Shown here piece by piece: positions 24,764 to 32,513 of a stretch of 47,123 nt of DNA. Where the stretch lies: assembly GCA_009692005.1 (NCBI GenBank), contig SHZZ01000027.1:1-47123 (forward strand), in the 5' to 3' direction. Position 1 is the first letter of the stretch. Each line of letters begins with the position of its first letter. The DNA is from Gemmataceae bacterium. Lineage in GTDB: Bacteria > Planctomycetota > Planctomycetia > Gemmatales > Gemmataceae. The position numbers and the translations under genes are program-made. The notes below the pieces were generated by a model, which saw nothing but the letters and a program-made list of their open reading frames with translations, made no database searches and was not told the DNA's origin.

Positions 24764-25758
24764 GTTTCCTTCAAGCGATCCTTGAATTAGTGCACCAGGA
24801 CCCCGGTGACCGAGGCCTGGCCAGGCAGGAGGTCAACCTGCTGACAGAAACAGCCGGACATTATGAACAGGCTTGCAACTCCCTTTCCCATCCGGGGGGA
24901 GTGGTCTTGCTTACTGGGTTTTTCATTCCCACCGCCGAGCCCCCCGGGCCGGAAACCGACGGCCCCCCCGGAGCGATTCACCTGGCCAGGGTATTAACCC
25001 GGCTCGGATTCAAAGTGGCGATCGCGGCAGAAAGTTATTGCCACGATGCCTTGCGGGCAGGGCTGGAATACTGGGGATTACTTGAGCAGGTCCCCTTACT
25101 GGTGGCGCCCTTGCAACCCGCCGATCAATTCACCCAGGATTTTTGGCATTTGGCAACAAAGGCGGTTGGCGAGGTAACGCACTGGATCAGCATCGAACGG
25201 GCCGGGCCCAGCCACACCGTAGACACACTGCGTGAGCAACCGCAGTTTGAATCTCAGGACTTGGAACATTTTCTGGCTATAACAAAACCGGGCAAGCGGG
25301 GCCGCATTCTTACCATGTCGGGGCATGACATCACCGAGCAAACTTCTCCCCTGCATCTGCTTTTCGAAAAAAGCTTTTCCCAGGACCATGGCATCACGCG
25401 CATCGGCATTGGCGACGGCGGAAACGAGATCGGCATGGGCGCCATCCCTTGGCAAGTGATTCAACAGAACATTCAAAACGGGGGAGAAATTGCCTGTGCC
25501 ATACCGGCGGACTTTTTGCTCGTCGCCGGGGTGAGCAATTGGGGCGCCTGGGCCCTGTCGGCCTTGCTGCTTCACCAGCGCCATATTGTCCCAGGTGATT
25601 TTTTCGACTCGGATCGCCAACAAGAAATGCTTGCACTCATGGTGAAAAAGGGCAACCTGGTGGATGGACGAACCGGGGAAAAATCCGCCACAGTAGATGG
25701 CCTCAATTGGGCAATCCATGCGAACATCCTGCGGGGAATTCAATCCAGGTGGAGGTGA
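24760..25758 (+). CDS. D-glutamate cyclase-like protein, DGLUCY C-terminal-type domain (DUF4392)
   Basis: 332 residues. The segments GVVLLTGFFIP, ETDGPPGAIHLARVL, ISIERAGPS, and GIGDGGNEIGMG mark the DUF4392 (GLUCM-like C-terminal) domain. Human mitochondrial DGLUCY joins a DUF1445 half and a DUF4392 half in one chain and converts D-glutamate to 5-oxo-D-proline. Here the two halves are separate genes 3 bp apart, with the DUF4392 gene first. The start GTG 24760 overlaps the stop of the RluA gene. The reaction is inferred from the family pair, not shown. Confidence 0.82.
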   Translation: MSFLQAILELVHQDPGDRGLARQEVNLLTETAGHYEQACNSLSHPGGVVLLTGFFIPTAEPPGPETDGPPGAIHLARVLTRLGFKVAIAAESYCHDALRAGLEYWGLLEQVPLLVAPLQPADQFTQDFWHLATKAVGEVTHWISIERAGPSHTVDTLREQPQFESQDLEHFLAITKPGKRGRILTMSGHDITEQTSPLHLLFEKSFSQDHGITRIGIGDGGNEIGMGAIPWQVIQQNIQNGGEIACAIPADFLLVAGVSNWGAWALSALLLHQRHIVPGDFFDSDRQQEMLALMVKKGNLVDGRTGEKSATVDGLNWAIHANILRGIQSRWR

Positions 25759-25761
25759 TCG

Positions 25762-26544
25762 ATGACTCCAAAAGAGATTCGCAGCTTATGTCGAACGGGA
25801 AAATTCACCAGCCCCACACCCGGGCTGGCCCCGGGATTCGTGCAAGCCAACCTGGTGATCGTTCCCGAAGCCCAAGCCTTCGATTTTCTTCTCTTTTGCC
25901 AACGAAACAGCAAGCCTTGCCCTCTCATTGAAGTCTTGGAAAAGGGGAAGTGGGAACCGGTCCACTGTGCCCCGGGCGCCGATCTGCGCACGGACTTGCC
26001 CCGCTACCGCGTTTTTGATTCGGGGAAACTCGTGGCGGAAGTGGACAGCATTGGCCACCTTTGGCAACCGGACCTGGTTTCTTTCCTGATCGGTTGCTCG
26101 TTCACTTTTGACGCGGCGCTGACGGCCCAGGGATTGCCGGTGCGACACGAACAAGAAAAAAAGAATGTGCCGATGTACAAAACTTTGATTCCCTGCGCGC
26201 CCGCGGGAGTGTTTCACGGACCTCTGGTGGTGTCCATGCGGCCAATGCTTCCGGGACAAGCCTTGGAGGCGGCGCGGGTGACTGGGCGCTTCCCCCGCGC
26301 CCATGGCGGGCCGGTTCATCTGGGCAACCCGGCGGCTATTGGCATCCACGACCTGGCCAGCCCAGATTTTGGCGATCCGGTTACTATTCACGAGGGGGAG
26401 GTGCCGGTCTTTTGGGCCTGTGGCGTAACGCCCCAAGCGGCAGCAGTGGAATCCAAAATTCCCTTGTTGATTACCCACAGCCCAGGACACATGTTTGTCA
26501 CCGATTGGCAAGACAGCCAATTGGAAGGGGAGACCAAGGTATAA
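25762..26544 (+). CDS. D-glutamate cyclase/putative hydro-lyase, DUF1445 family
   Basis: 260 residues, the size of bacterial UPF0317/DUF1445 proteins. Recognised from TPGLAPGFVQANLVIVP, the Cys-bearing GCSFTFDAAL near 110, the VPMYKTLIPC segment, and the C-terminal WACGVTPQAA and ITHSPGHMFVTD. It matches the N-terminal half of human DGLUCY. A strong ribosome-binding site (GGAGGTGA) lies about 5 nt before ATG 25762, within the end of the preceding gene, so both are probably made in comparable amounts. The pair may form one functional enzyme. It is convergent with the TPR gene at 26563. Confidence 0.85.
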   Translation: MTPKEIRSLCRTGKFTSPTPGLAPGFVQANLVIVPEAQAFDFLLFCQRNSKPCPLIEVLEKGKWEPVHCAPGADLRTDLPRYRVFDSGKLVAEVDSIGHLWQPDLVSFLIGCSFTFDAALTAQGLPVRHEQEKKNVPMYKTLIPCAPAGVFHGPLVVSMRPMLPGQALEAARVTGRFPRAHGGPVHLGNPAAIGIHDLASPDFGDPVTIHEGEVPVFWACGVTPQAAAVESKIPLLITHSPGHMFVTDWQDSQLEGETKV

Positions 26545-26553
26545 ACCTTGGTC
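26532..26553. terminator. Hairpin between convergent DUF1445 and TPR genes
   Basis: A perfect 9-bp stem (GACCAAGGT at 26532-26540 with ACCTTGGTC at 26545-26553) and a 4-nt loop include the stop codon of the DUF1445 gene. The T-tail is poor on both strands, so termination strength is uncertain. Confidence 0.5.
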
Positions 26554-26562
26554 GGCGTTTAA

Positions 26563-27330
26563 TTACCTGAAGCGGCTTTGTCTTCTTTCCCTGCGCGCTT
26601 TCAATGCATGCGGAGTGGGAAGTAATTGCGGTTCATCGGTGCGGAAACGGTCTTCAGTAAACACGCTTTTCAATTTCAAAAAGGGGAGGATTATGGCCGG
26701 CTGACTGGTTTGGCTGGTGGTAACTTCTTGCTCTCTGCGGGCTTCATGAAAACGCGTGGTATTTCTCAGAACCAGAAACTCGGAGTTGGCGCGGTTGCGA
26801 AAAAGAGCCCGGGTGGTGATGGCCACAGCCTCGGAGAATTTCCCGTTCTGTTGCAGCATGCGCACCAACCTGCGAAGTATGCCCAGGCTGCGCGGCTTTA
26901 TGGCCACCGCTTCACGCAAATAATCCAATCCTATTTCCGCTCCCTGCTTGCACAGGGTTATGCCCAGGAAAGCCAGGGCCCGGCTATGGCAGGGATTGAT
27001 TTTCAAACACTTTTGGAAATACCCTTTGGCCGCGTTGAGGTCGCCCGAACCATGGCGGGCCAAGGCCCGGCCAAGCCAGTAATGGTAATCGGCGTTGCCC
27101 GGATCGTGCGCCAGGCAGATGGCAAAGTGCCGACCGGCTCGATGGTATTTACCCTGGCAGAAAGACAGCCTACCGAAGAGGAACTGAATATTCTCGGCAA
27201 CTTTTTTGGGAAGCTTGGCGAATTGGCTGAGGCGTTTTAAAAGCGCCTGAAGCTCTTCGTGGCGGCCTAATTTCCAATATTGACGGCAACTTCGCAAGGC
27301 GATTTGAAACAAAGGAAGAACAAGGGCCAT
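26563..27330 (-). CDS. TPR-repeat protein
   Basis: 255 residues from ATG 27330, preceded at about 10 nt by AAGGAG; an in-frame ATG at 27399 with GGAGGG directly against it would add 23 residues. The centre contains about four TPR-like helical pairs, for example YHRAGRHFAICLAHDPGNADYHYWLGRAL and AAKGYFQKCLKINPCHSRALAFLG, each with the Gly/Ala spacing of the family (near 75-190). The C-terminal 60 residues are basic, without a recognised domain. No signal peptide, so cytoplasmic. A scaffold role is usual for TPR proteins; nothing more specific can be said. Confidence 0.75.
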   Translation of the reverse strand: MALVLPLFQIALRSCRQYWKLGRHEELQALLKRLSQFAKLPKKVAENIQFLFGRLSFCQGKYHRAGRHFAICLAHDPGNADYHYWLGRALARHGSGDLNAAKGYFQKCLKINPCHSRALAFLGITLCKQGAEIGLDYLREAVAIKPRSLGILRRLVRMLQQNGKFSEAVAITTRALFRNRANSEFLVLRNTTRFHEARREQEVTTSQTSQPAIILPFLKLKSVFTEDRFRTDEPQLLPTPHALKARRERRQSRFR

Positions 27331-27526
27331 ACTCCACTGCCTCCTTGCAGCCTGAGCAGCGTCCCGGCGAGGGGGAACAGCTGAATAGGGGGAAATCATA
27401 CCCTCCTGCCAGCTGGAAGCAAGAGGAAAGCCAGCTTTGACACCCCTTTTCCTTTTTCCCTTTCCTGTAGCGCACTTCCCTATCTTAACTCACCATGCCT
27501 TAGCCTTGACTTGCAAACACTTTAGG

Positions 27527-27545
27527 ATTTCACTTCAAGTGAAAT
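27527..27545. repeat. Perfect 19-bp palindrome upstream of the TPR gene
   Basis: ATTTCACTT and AAGTGAAAT flank a single central base. It lies 182-200 bp upstream of the TPR start in an otherwise featureless 324-bp gap (27331-27654). A third related half-site (ATTTCACTT at 27572-27580) follows within 40 bp. This could be an operator or a weak hairpin; a T-run (27555-27564) follows on the + strand. A TTGACA on the minus strand (27598-27593) could be a -35 element, but no clear -10 follows it. Confidence 0.4.
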
Positions 27546-27654
27546 TCTCCTTCCTTTTTTTTTTATTTTTCATTTCACTTTCCCTTACTTTTTGTCAATG
27601 GGCGGACTTTCCTACGCGTAATGGAAGGGTGACCTACGCCATGCCGACCACTTA

Positions 27655-29532
27655 TCAACCATTCCAATTGCCTGAAAAAAGCTGGTCGGAGTTTTCTTCC
27701 AACGAGGAGGAACGGACGCTGGTAAACGGCAGGAAAATCCCCGTGAACTCATAAGGCGTTTGCACAATACTCGACGAAGTCGGCTCGACATAGGATATGG
27801 CGCCGGCCGAATTTTGCTGATCGCGAGTCAACGACCAGAAGGAGACCAGGCCAATTCCCTTGGACTTGGCAAATGCCAGCACTTCTCTTGCTTCCTGCTG
27901 ATCAAGCACCTCTGTCACCACATCGTTACGGCCGATCATGGGCGTAAGGCCCACCATGGTCCAAAGCTGGCTATCGGAGTAGCCAGTGAACACGGATTTC
28001 ATTTGCGAGTGGAGGCTGTTTGCGGCCTGGATGGCGTAGTCACCCATTTTGCCATTAGGGTTCGGCGCGGCATAAGAGCCAAAATCCATGGCCATGATGT
28101 TCACCCCGCCCAGGTTCAACCCAGCGCGATTCGCGCTTTGCATGGCGTAAACACCATCCAAAGTAAGCCCGCTGGGCAATACTGGCAGGGTTAGCCAGAT
28201 TTCCAGAGTTTTCCCGGCCAATTGAGCGTCCGCTTGCAAGCTGGCTAAAACGGCGCTGCGGCGGTCGATGACATCCCGGTGGGCCAAGGCCGCGCCCTCA
28301 ATGTCGAAATCCAACCGGGTCAACCCGTAGGCATCGATTACCTTCTGATAAGCCGCTTTCAGAGCAACGGGGTCTTTGATCACCTCGGCCAGTTCCTGGC
28401 CGTTGGCTCCGCCAAAGGAAATGGTGACATCGCCACCCAGGGCCCGGACATCGCGAACCATGGAGCGCATTTTAATATCGAACTCCCCGCCGTTGATTTC
28501 ATAAACGGAATACCCGCCCCAAGAAGGCTGTTTGTTGGTGGAAGCGGTAATAAAGGCCAGGGAAAAATAGCGCAGGCCTTCTTCCCGGGCGACCTTGGCC
28601 AGGTCGAAAGTCGGGTAAAGGGTGACATCGACATACGGGGCGAAAACCTGCGCCGGCCAGGCTTTCATTCCTTCGCCCACTGGAACAACGGGCCCCGGGC
28701 TGGGAGTTGGCGCAGGGGTTGGCGCGGGAACTGGCACTGGCGCCGGGGTTGGTTCATTCACAACACTCACTTGCATTCCATTCAAATAAATGTCCGTGGG
28801 GATTTCCGAGGCGGGCCCGTGGCCGGTGAAACCAAAGCTGACCGTAGCCCCGGGAGCAATCGTCTGGTTCCAATCCAAGTTGGAAACTTTCCAGAAGGAG
28901 CCTGCATGGGAATCGACCTTGGCATTCCAAAGGGAATCAATCACCCAGCCAGTTTTGAATTGCAAATTCCAGGGTGAAATCGCTGCGGTCCCTAGGTTGG
29001 TTAAACGGATTTCACCAATGAAGCCGGACCCCCAGTCGCTGGCGACTGCGTATTGAAAGGAAAAATTTCCACTTGGAACGGGTGTTGGTGTTGGAACGGG
29101 TGTTGGAGTTGGCGCCGGGGGATCCTTGGAAAGGCCATCTCCCGTGATGGTGAACCCACTTGGATCAACCTGATAATTGGCCCCGCCGATAAAGCCAAAG
29201 GAAACACTTCCCCCGGGGGCGATAGTGTTGTTCCACCCGGCGCTGGCGACAGTGAATTTTCCATTCCCCGAAGCAACCAGAGTCGCATCCCATAATGAAG
29301 AGATCTTGTTGCCATAGGAAAACACCACCTGCCAATCGCGCACGGCGGTATCGCCAGTGTTATTCAAAGTAATGGCGCCCTGCATGCCTGAACCCCAGGA
29401 TGAATCGAGGTGAAACATGGCGGTAACCGCGCCCGATGGGGTCATGCGCGCTTCCAGTGCTTCCAGGGAAAGGAGAGCGTTTTTTTTGGAATTCTTCACA
29501 AGAGAAAACATACCGAAGGCCCGGATGTTCAT
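27655..29532 (-). CDS. Secreted GH18-type glycoside hydrolase with two CBM2-like domains
   Basis: 625 residues. The N-terminus carries the planctomycete surface-protein signature LEALEARMTPS (23-33) in place of an ordinary signal peptide. Two CBM2-like carbohydrate-binding domains follow (about 35-135 and 156-258), both with the SxWGSG and NxTIAPGxxVSFGF landmarks. They are joined by Pro-Thr linkers (139-154; 260-285). The catalytic GH18 barrel runs from about 290 to 590 with the SxGG motif as ISFGG (371-375) and the catalytic DxDxE as LDFDIE (D408, D410, E412). GH18 enzymes cleave chitin or related amino sugars with substrate assistance; CBM2 suggests binding to crystalline cellulose or chitin. 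The actual substrate is not known. Confidence 0.85.
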   Translation of the reverse strand: MNIRAFGMFSLVKNSKKNALLSLEALEARMTPSGAVTAMFHLDSSWGSGMQGAITLNNTGDTAVRDWQVVFSYGNKISSLWDATLVASGNGKFTVASAGWNNTIAPGGSVSFGFIGGANYQVDPSGFTITGDGLSKDPPAPTPTPVPTPTPVPSGNFSFQYAVASDWGSGFIGEIRLTNLGTAAISPWNLQFKTGWVIDSLWNAKVDSHAGSFWKVSNLDWNQTIAPGATVSFGFTGHGPASEIPTDIYLNGMQVSVVNEPTPAPVPVPAPTPAPTPSPGPVVPVGEGMKAWPAQVFAPYVDVTLYPTFDLAKVAREEGLRYFSLAFITASTNKQPSWGGYSVYEINGGEFDIKMRSMVRDVRALGGDVTISFGGANGQELAEVIKDPVALKAAYQKVIDAYGLTRLDFDIEGAALAHRDVIDRRSAVLASLQADAQLAGKTLEIWLTLPVLPSGLTLDGVYAMQSANRAGLNLGGVNIMAMDFGSYAAPNPNGKMGDYAIQAANSLHSQMKSVFTGYSDSQLWTMVGLTPMIGRNDVVTEVLDQQEAREVLAFAKSKGIGLVSFWSLTRDQQNSAGAISYVEPTSSSIVQTPYEFTGIFLPFTSVRSSSLEENSDQLFSGNWNG

Positions 29533-29597
29533 GGCAACTCCGCACTTGGGTTTTTGGAAAAACAGACAACCCCGGAAGGGTTTTTATTGGGTGATCA

Positions 29598-29631
29598 ACG
29601 GGGTTTTGAAAGGTTGTCCGAGCAACCCCGT
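29598..29631 (-). promoter_or_regulatory. Possible structured leader of the GH18 gene
   Basis: In the 5' region of the GH18 gene an 8-bp inverted repeat (ACGGGGTT/AACCCCGT, arms 29598-29605 and 29624-29631) encloses a competing 5-bp hairpin (GGTTG/CAACC, 29612-29616 and 29623-29627). A third AACCC-GGGTT hairpin with T-rich 3' flank lies nearer the gene (about 29568-29585). A TTGACA (29666-29661) with TAGCCT 17 bp on (29643-29638) could be the promoter. Alternative folding is only a possibility. Confidence 0.3.
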
Positions 29632-29705
29632 AAATCAAGGCTAGGTCAGGAAAACCGGTTTGTCAAAAAAAAGAGAATTTTGCGAAACAATAATGGGGTG
29701 AGGAT

Positions 29706-29740
29706 AAAAAAGTTGTGGCACGGCCAGAAGACCGTGCCAC
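29706..29740 (-). terminator. Rho-independent terminator of ilvC
   Basis: Read on the minus strand: stem GTGGCACGG/CCGTGCCAC (29740-29732 with 29723-29715), 8-nt loop, then AAC and six T. It stands 59 bp after the ilvC stop at 29799, a canonical position. It separates ilvC from the GH18 gene on the same strand. Confidence 0.85.
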
Positions 29741-29798
29741 ATGAGTTTTTAATAACAAAGCGCCCAGGCCCCATTAGGCTTGGACGGAAATCGGGAAC

Positions 29799-30860
29799 TT
29801 ACTGGCCTTCTTTTTTGGCCCGTTCTGGACGGAGAGAGCGAACTTCTGCCCCGGCCCGCCACATTTCGCTGTCGGCGATTTCCTTCAATTCCTTTTCCAA
29901 CTGCGCCCGGTAATCGGGGCGGCTATTCGATTCCAGCGTCCGGCGGGTTTCGCTGCCGTCGGCGACTTTCTTGTACAACTCCTCGAACACCGGCTTGGAG
30001 ACATCACGGAACTTCTTGAACCAATCCAGCGCGCCGCGCTGCGCCGTCGTCGAGCAATTGGCGTACATCCAGTCCATGCCGTTTTCCGCAATGAGAGGGT
30101 ACAGGCTTTGCGTGGCCTCCTCCACGGTTTCGTTGAAAGCCTCGCTGGCGGAATGGCCGTTGGCGCGCAGCACTTCGTACTGGGCCAGCCAAAGGCCGTA
30201 GATGGCGCCCATGAGCACGCCGCGCTCGCCGGTCAAATCGCTAAACACTTCCTTTTGGAAAGTGGTTTCAAACAAATAGCCGGAACCGATGGCAAAGCCA
30301 AGGGCCCGAACGCGATCATAAGCCTTGCCAGTGGCATCCTGAAAAACCGCGTAGCTGGAGTTGATGCCCTTTCCTTCGAGGAACAACCTGCGGACGGAGG
30401 TGCCGGAGCCCTTCGGCGCCACCAGAATGACATCGATATCGGTGGTAGGAATCACGCCGGTCTGATCCTTGTAAACGATGCTGAAGCCATGGGAAAAATA
30501 AAGGGCCTTTCCCTTGGTCAAGTGCGGCTTCAATTGGGGCCATTGTTCTTTTTGCCCGGCATCAGAAAGCAGGTACTGGATTACGGTGCCCTTGGCCGCC
30601 GCTTCTTCCATGGAAAAGAGGGTTTTCCCAGGCGCCCAGCCATCCTGCACCGCCAGATCCCAGGACTTGGATTTTTCCCGCTGCCCGACGATGACATTCA
30701 AGCCAGTGTCCTTCATGTTCAATGACTGACTCCGACCCTGAACGCCGTAACCCAGCACGGCCACCGTTTCCTTGGCCAGGATTTCCTGGATCTTTGCCTT
30801 GGGGTAATCGGCCCGTTCGACCACGGTTTCCGACTCATTCCCCACTTGAATTTTCTTCAT
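29799..30860 (-). CDS. ilvC: Ketol-acid reductoisomerase, Ilv5-like
   Basis: 353 residues from ATG 30860, with GGGGAT about 6 nt upstream; an in-frame ATG at 30926 would add 22 residues of unlikely sequence. The enzyme isomerises and reduces acetolactate for valine, leucine and isoleucine synthesis, using NADPH and Mg. Seen: nucleotide-binding LGYGVQGRSQSLN, VAPKGSGTSVR, the metal-binding SDLTGERGVLMG and NETVEEATQSLYPL. The C-terminal part (GMDWMYANCSTTAQRGALDW, then RAGAEVRSLRPE) matches the yeast Ilv5/Bacteroidetes-like subtype better than the short bacterial class I enzymes as I recall them. Confidence 0.93.
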   Translation of the reverse strand: MKKIQVGNESETVVERADYPKAKIQEILAKETVAVLGYGVQGRSQSLNMKDTGLNVIVGQREKSKSWDLAVQDGWAPGKTLFSMEEAAAKGTVIQYLLSDAGQKEQWPQLKPHLTKGKALYFSHGFSIVYKDQTGVIPTTDIDVILVAPKGSGTSVRRLFLEGKGINSSYAVFQDATGKAYDRVRALGFAIGSGYLFETTFQKEVFSDLTGERGVLMGAIYGLWLAQYEVLRANGHSASEAFNETVEEATQSLYPLIAENGMDWMYANCSTTAQRGALDWFKKFRDVSKPVFEELYKKVADGSETRRTLESNSRPDYRAQLEKELKEIADSEMWRAGAEVRSLRPERAKKEGQ

Positions 30861-30964
30861 GTTAATCCCCAAGCCTGAATAATCCCGGGCCAAATTGGTT
30901 GGCCTAGCCACTCTGCTACTGTACATTTATCCCAGGCCAGTGACTACTTCCCGCCTTTGGAAAG

Positions 30965-32056
30965 ATGCCAACCATGTTGATTTTTGACGCGCACCTCGAC
31001 CTCGCATGGAACGCCATTGATTGGAACCGCGACCTGCGTCTGGAAGTAAGTGAAATCCGTCAGCGCGAAATATCCCAATCCATCCCGGGTAAGGGGCGAG
31101 GAGTGGGAACGGTGTCCTTTCCGGCGCTCAGACAGGGAAAAGTGGGGATTTTCATCGCCACGCTGCTGGCCCGGTTGATGCGGCCGGGGATGATGCCTCC
31201 CATTCAACGGTATGAATCGATGGAGGCGGCCTATGGGGCGGCGCGTGGGCAACTCGGGTATTACCAGGCCATGGTTGAAGAAGGAGAGCTTAGGTTTATC
31301 AAGACGGGCAAAGAGTTGGAAGAACACGCCACCGGCTGGAAAAAAACCGCCGGGCAAGGCGAGCCCCTCGGTTTTATTCTCAGCATGGAGGGCGCCGACC
31401 CCGTGTTGAACCCGGAACAAGTTCACCACTGGTTTGAACTGGGATTAAGGATTATCGGGCCGGCGCATTATGGGGTCAGCCCCTATGCTCATGGCACCAG
31501 TACAGAGGGCGGATTATTCCCACCGGGGCCGAAGCTCCTGAAGGAAATGGAAAAATGTGGCATGATCCTGGATGTCACTCACTTGTCGGATCAGTGCTTC
31601 GACGAGGCGATGGATCTGTACGGCGGGCCGGTCCTGGCCAGCCATCACAACTGTAGAGCTTTGGTTCCGGACCAAAGGCAGCTCACCGATGAACAAATCA
31701 AGAAACTGATTGCGCGCGGAGCAGTGATTGGCGGGGCCTTCGACACCTGGATGCTGGTTCCCAACTGGGTGCGGGGAAAAACCACGCCGCAGGAAACCGG
31801 CGTTTCCATCCGCCATGTGGTGGACCACATCGATCGAGTTTGTCAACTGGCGGGGAACACCGACCACGCGGGGCTCGGCACCGACCTCGATGGCGGATTC
31901 GGGCGCGAGCAATCGCCAGTGGACCTCGACTCCATTACTGATCTGGCCAGTTTTCCCACGCTCCTTAAGCAGCGCGGATACGCTGAAGCCGATGTGGAAA
32001 AGATCTGCCACGGCAACTGGATCAGGTTCTTTAAAAATGCTTTGCCCACGGGGTAG
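30965..32056 (+). CDS. Membrane dipeptidase-family (M19) peptidase
   Basis: 363 residues. M19 enzymes hydrolyse dipeptides with a two-metal site. The expected ligands are visible: DAHLDLAWN (His10, Asp12), SMEGADPV (bridging Glu), ILDVTHLSD (His), LASHHNCRAL (His pair region) and LGTDLDGGFG (Asp). No signal peptide is evident, so cytoplasmic. The start may be ATG 30965 or ATG 30974 (MLIFDAHLD). It diverges from ilvC with about 105 bp between start codons. Confidence 0.88.
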   Translation: MPTMLIFDAHLDLAWNAIDWNRDLRLEVSEIRQREISQSIPGKGRGVGTVSFPALRQGKVGIFIATLLARLMRPGMMPPIQRYESMEAAYGAARGQLGYYQAMVEEGELRFIKTGKELEEHATGWKKTAGQGEPLGFILSMEGADPVLNPEQVHHWFELGLRIIGPAHYGVSPYAHGTSTEGGLFPPGPKLLKEMEKCGMILDVTHLSDQCFDEAMDLYGGPVLASHHNCRALVPDQRQLTDEQIKKLIARGAVIGGAFDTWMLVPNWVRGKTTPQETGVSIRHVVDHIDRVCQLAGNTDHAGLGTDLDGGFGREQSPVDLDSITDLASFPTLLKQRGYAEADVEKICHGNWIRFFKNALPTG

Positions 32057-32083
32057 ATTTAACGGCTGGTGTTCTTCAGTCAT

Positions 32084-32141
32084 GCGCATACTGCCTCGGC
32101 CAGCCTGCTTTTGACGAGCGGCATCGGGGCGAGGCATGCGC
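32084..32141. repeat. Imperfect inverted repeat between convergent genes
   Basis: GCGCAT, 3 extra bases, GCCTCG (32084-32098) faces CGAGGCATGCGC (32130-32141), giving a 12-bp stem with a 3-nt bulge around a 31-nt loop. It lies between the dipeptidase gene and the small gene at 32146. No T-run follows on either strand, so a terminator role is doubtful. Confidence 0.4.
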
Positions 32142-32145
32142 CTGG

Positions 32146-32409
32146 TTAATGCTGGGCAATATCCTCGATGCGGGAAATGGCAATCACCTCCCTGCGAGAA
32201 ATCAGCACCTTTTTCCGGTTTCTTTTGATGCCGCTGGCCACCGACTCAGCGATGTAATTCTCTCGCGAGGTCTGCGTATCGCGCAAGTCGTGAAAGTCCG
32301 CGTTGGCCAGTTCAAGAAAATGCTCGTCAGCGCTTTTCAAAGTGCCAAGGCAGACAAACGGGCTTGTGAAGTCCACCACGACTTTCCCACCAATCAGTCC
32401 GTCGAGCAT
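32146..32409 (-). CDS. Small conserved planctomycete-type protein, possibly Sm-like
   Basis: 87 residues from ATG 32409 (MLDGLIGGKVVVDF); an in-frame ATG at 32469 would add 20 basic residues. The order of strands (GKVVVDFTSPFVCLGTL, EHFLELANADFHDLRD, NRKKVLISRREVIAISRI) suggests a small beta-barrel such as the Sm/Hfq-like folds, but this is a structural guess. The 'DLRDTxTsRENYiaE' core is one I associate with planctomycete proteins of similar length, of unknown function. Convergent with the dipeptidase gene and divergent from rnd. Confidence 0.65.
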   Translation of the reverse strand: MLDGLIGGKVVVDFTSPFVCLGTLKSADEHFLELANADFHDLRDTQTSRENYIAESVASGIKRNRKKVLISRREVIAISRIEDIAQH

Positions 32410-32513
32410 GACCCTTTCTCCCCTGCATTCGCTTTCCGACCTTTTATTTGGGGCCGGCCCCTTCTTCACCTATGCTAACAAGATAATACTCCGGGTAAAT
32501 AAGGGTGCAAGTA

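Noticed and set aside
27331-27654. Possible small gene or RNA in the 324-bp gap between TPR and GH18 genes
   Set aside because: No frame with start, ribosome-binding site and coding character; the + strand ORF there runs into the GH18 gene in antisense. Only the palindrome and homopolymer runs are seen.
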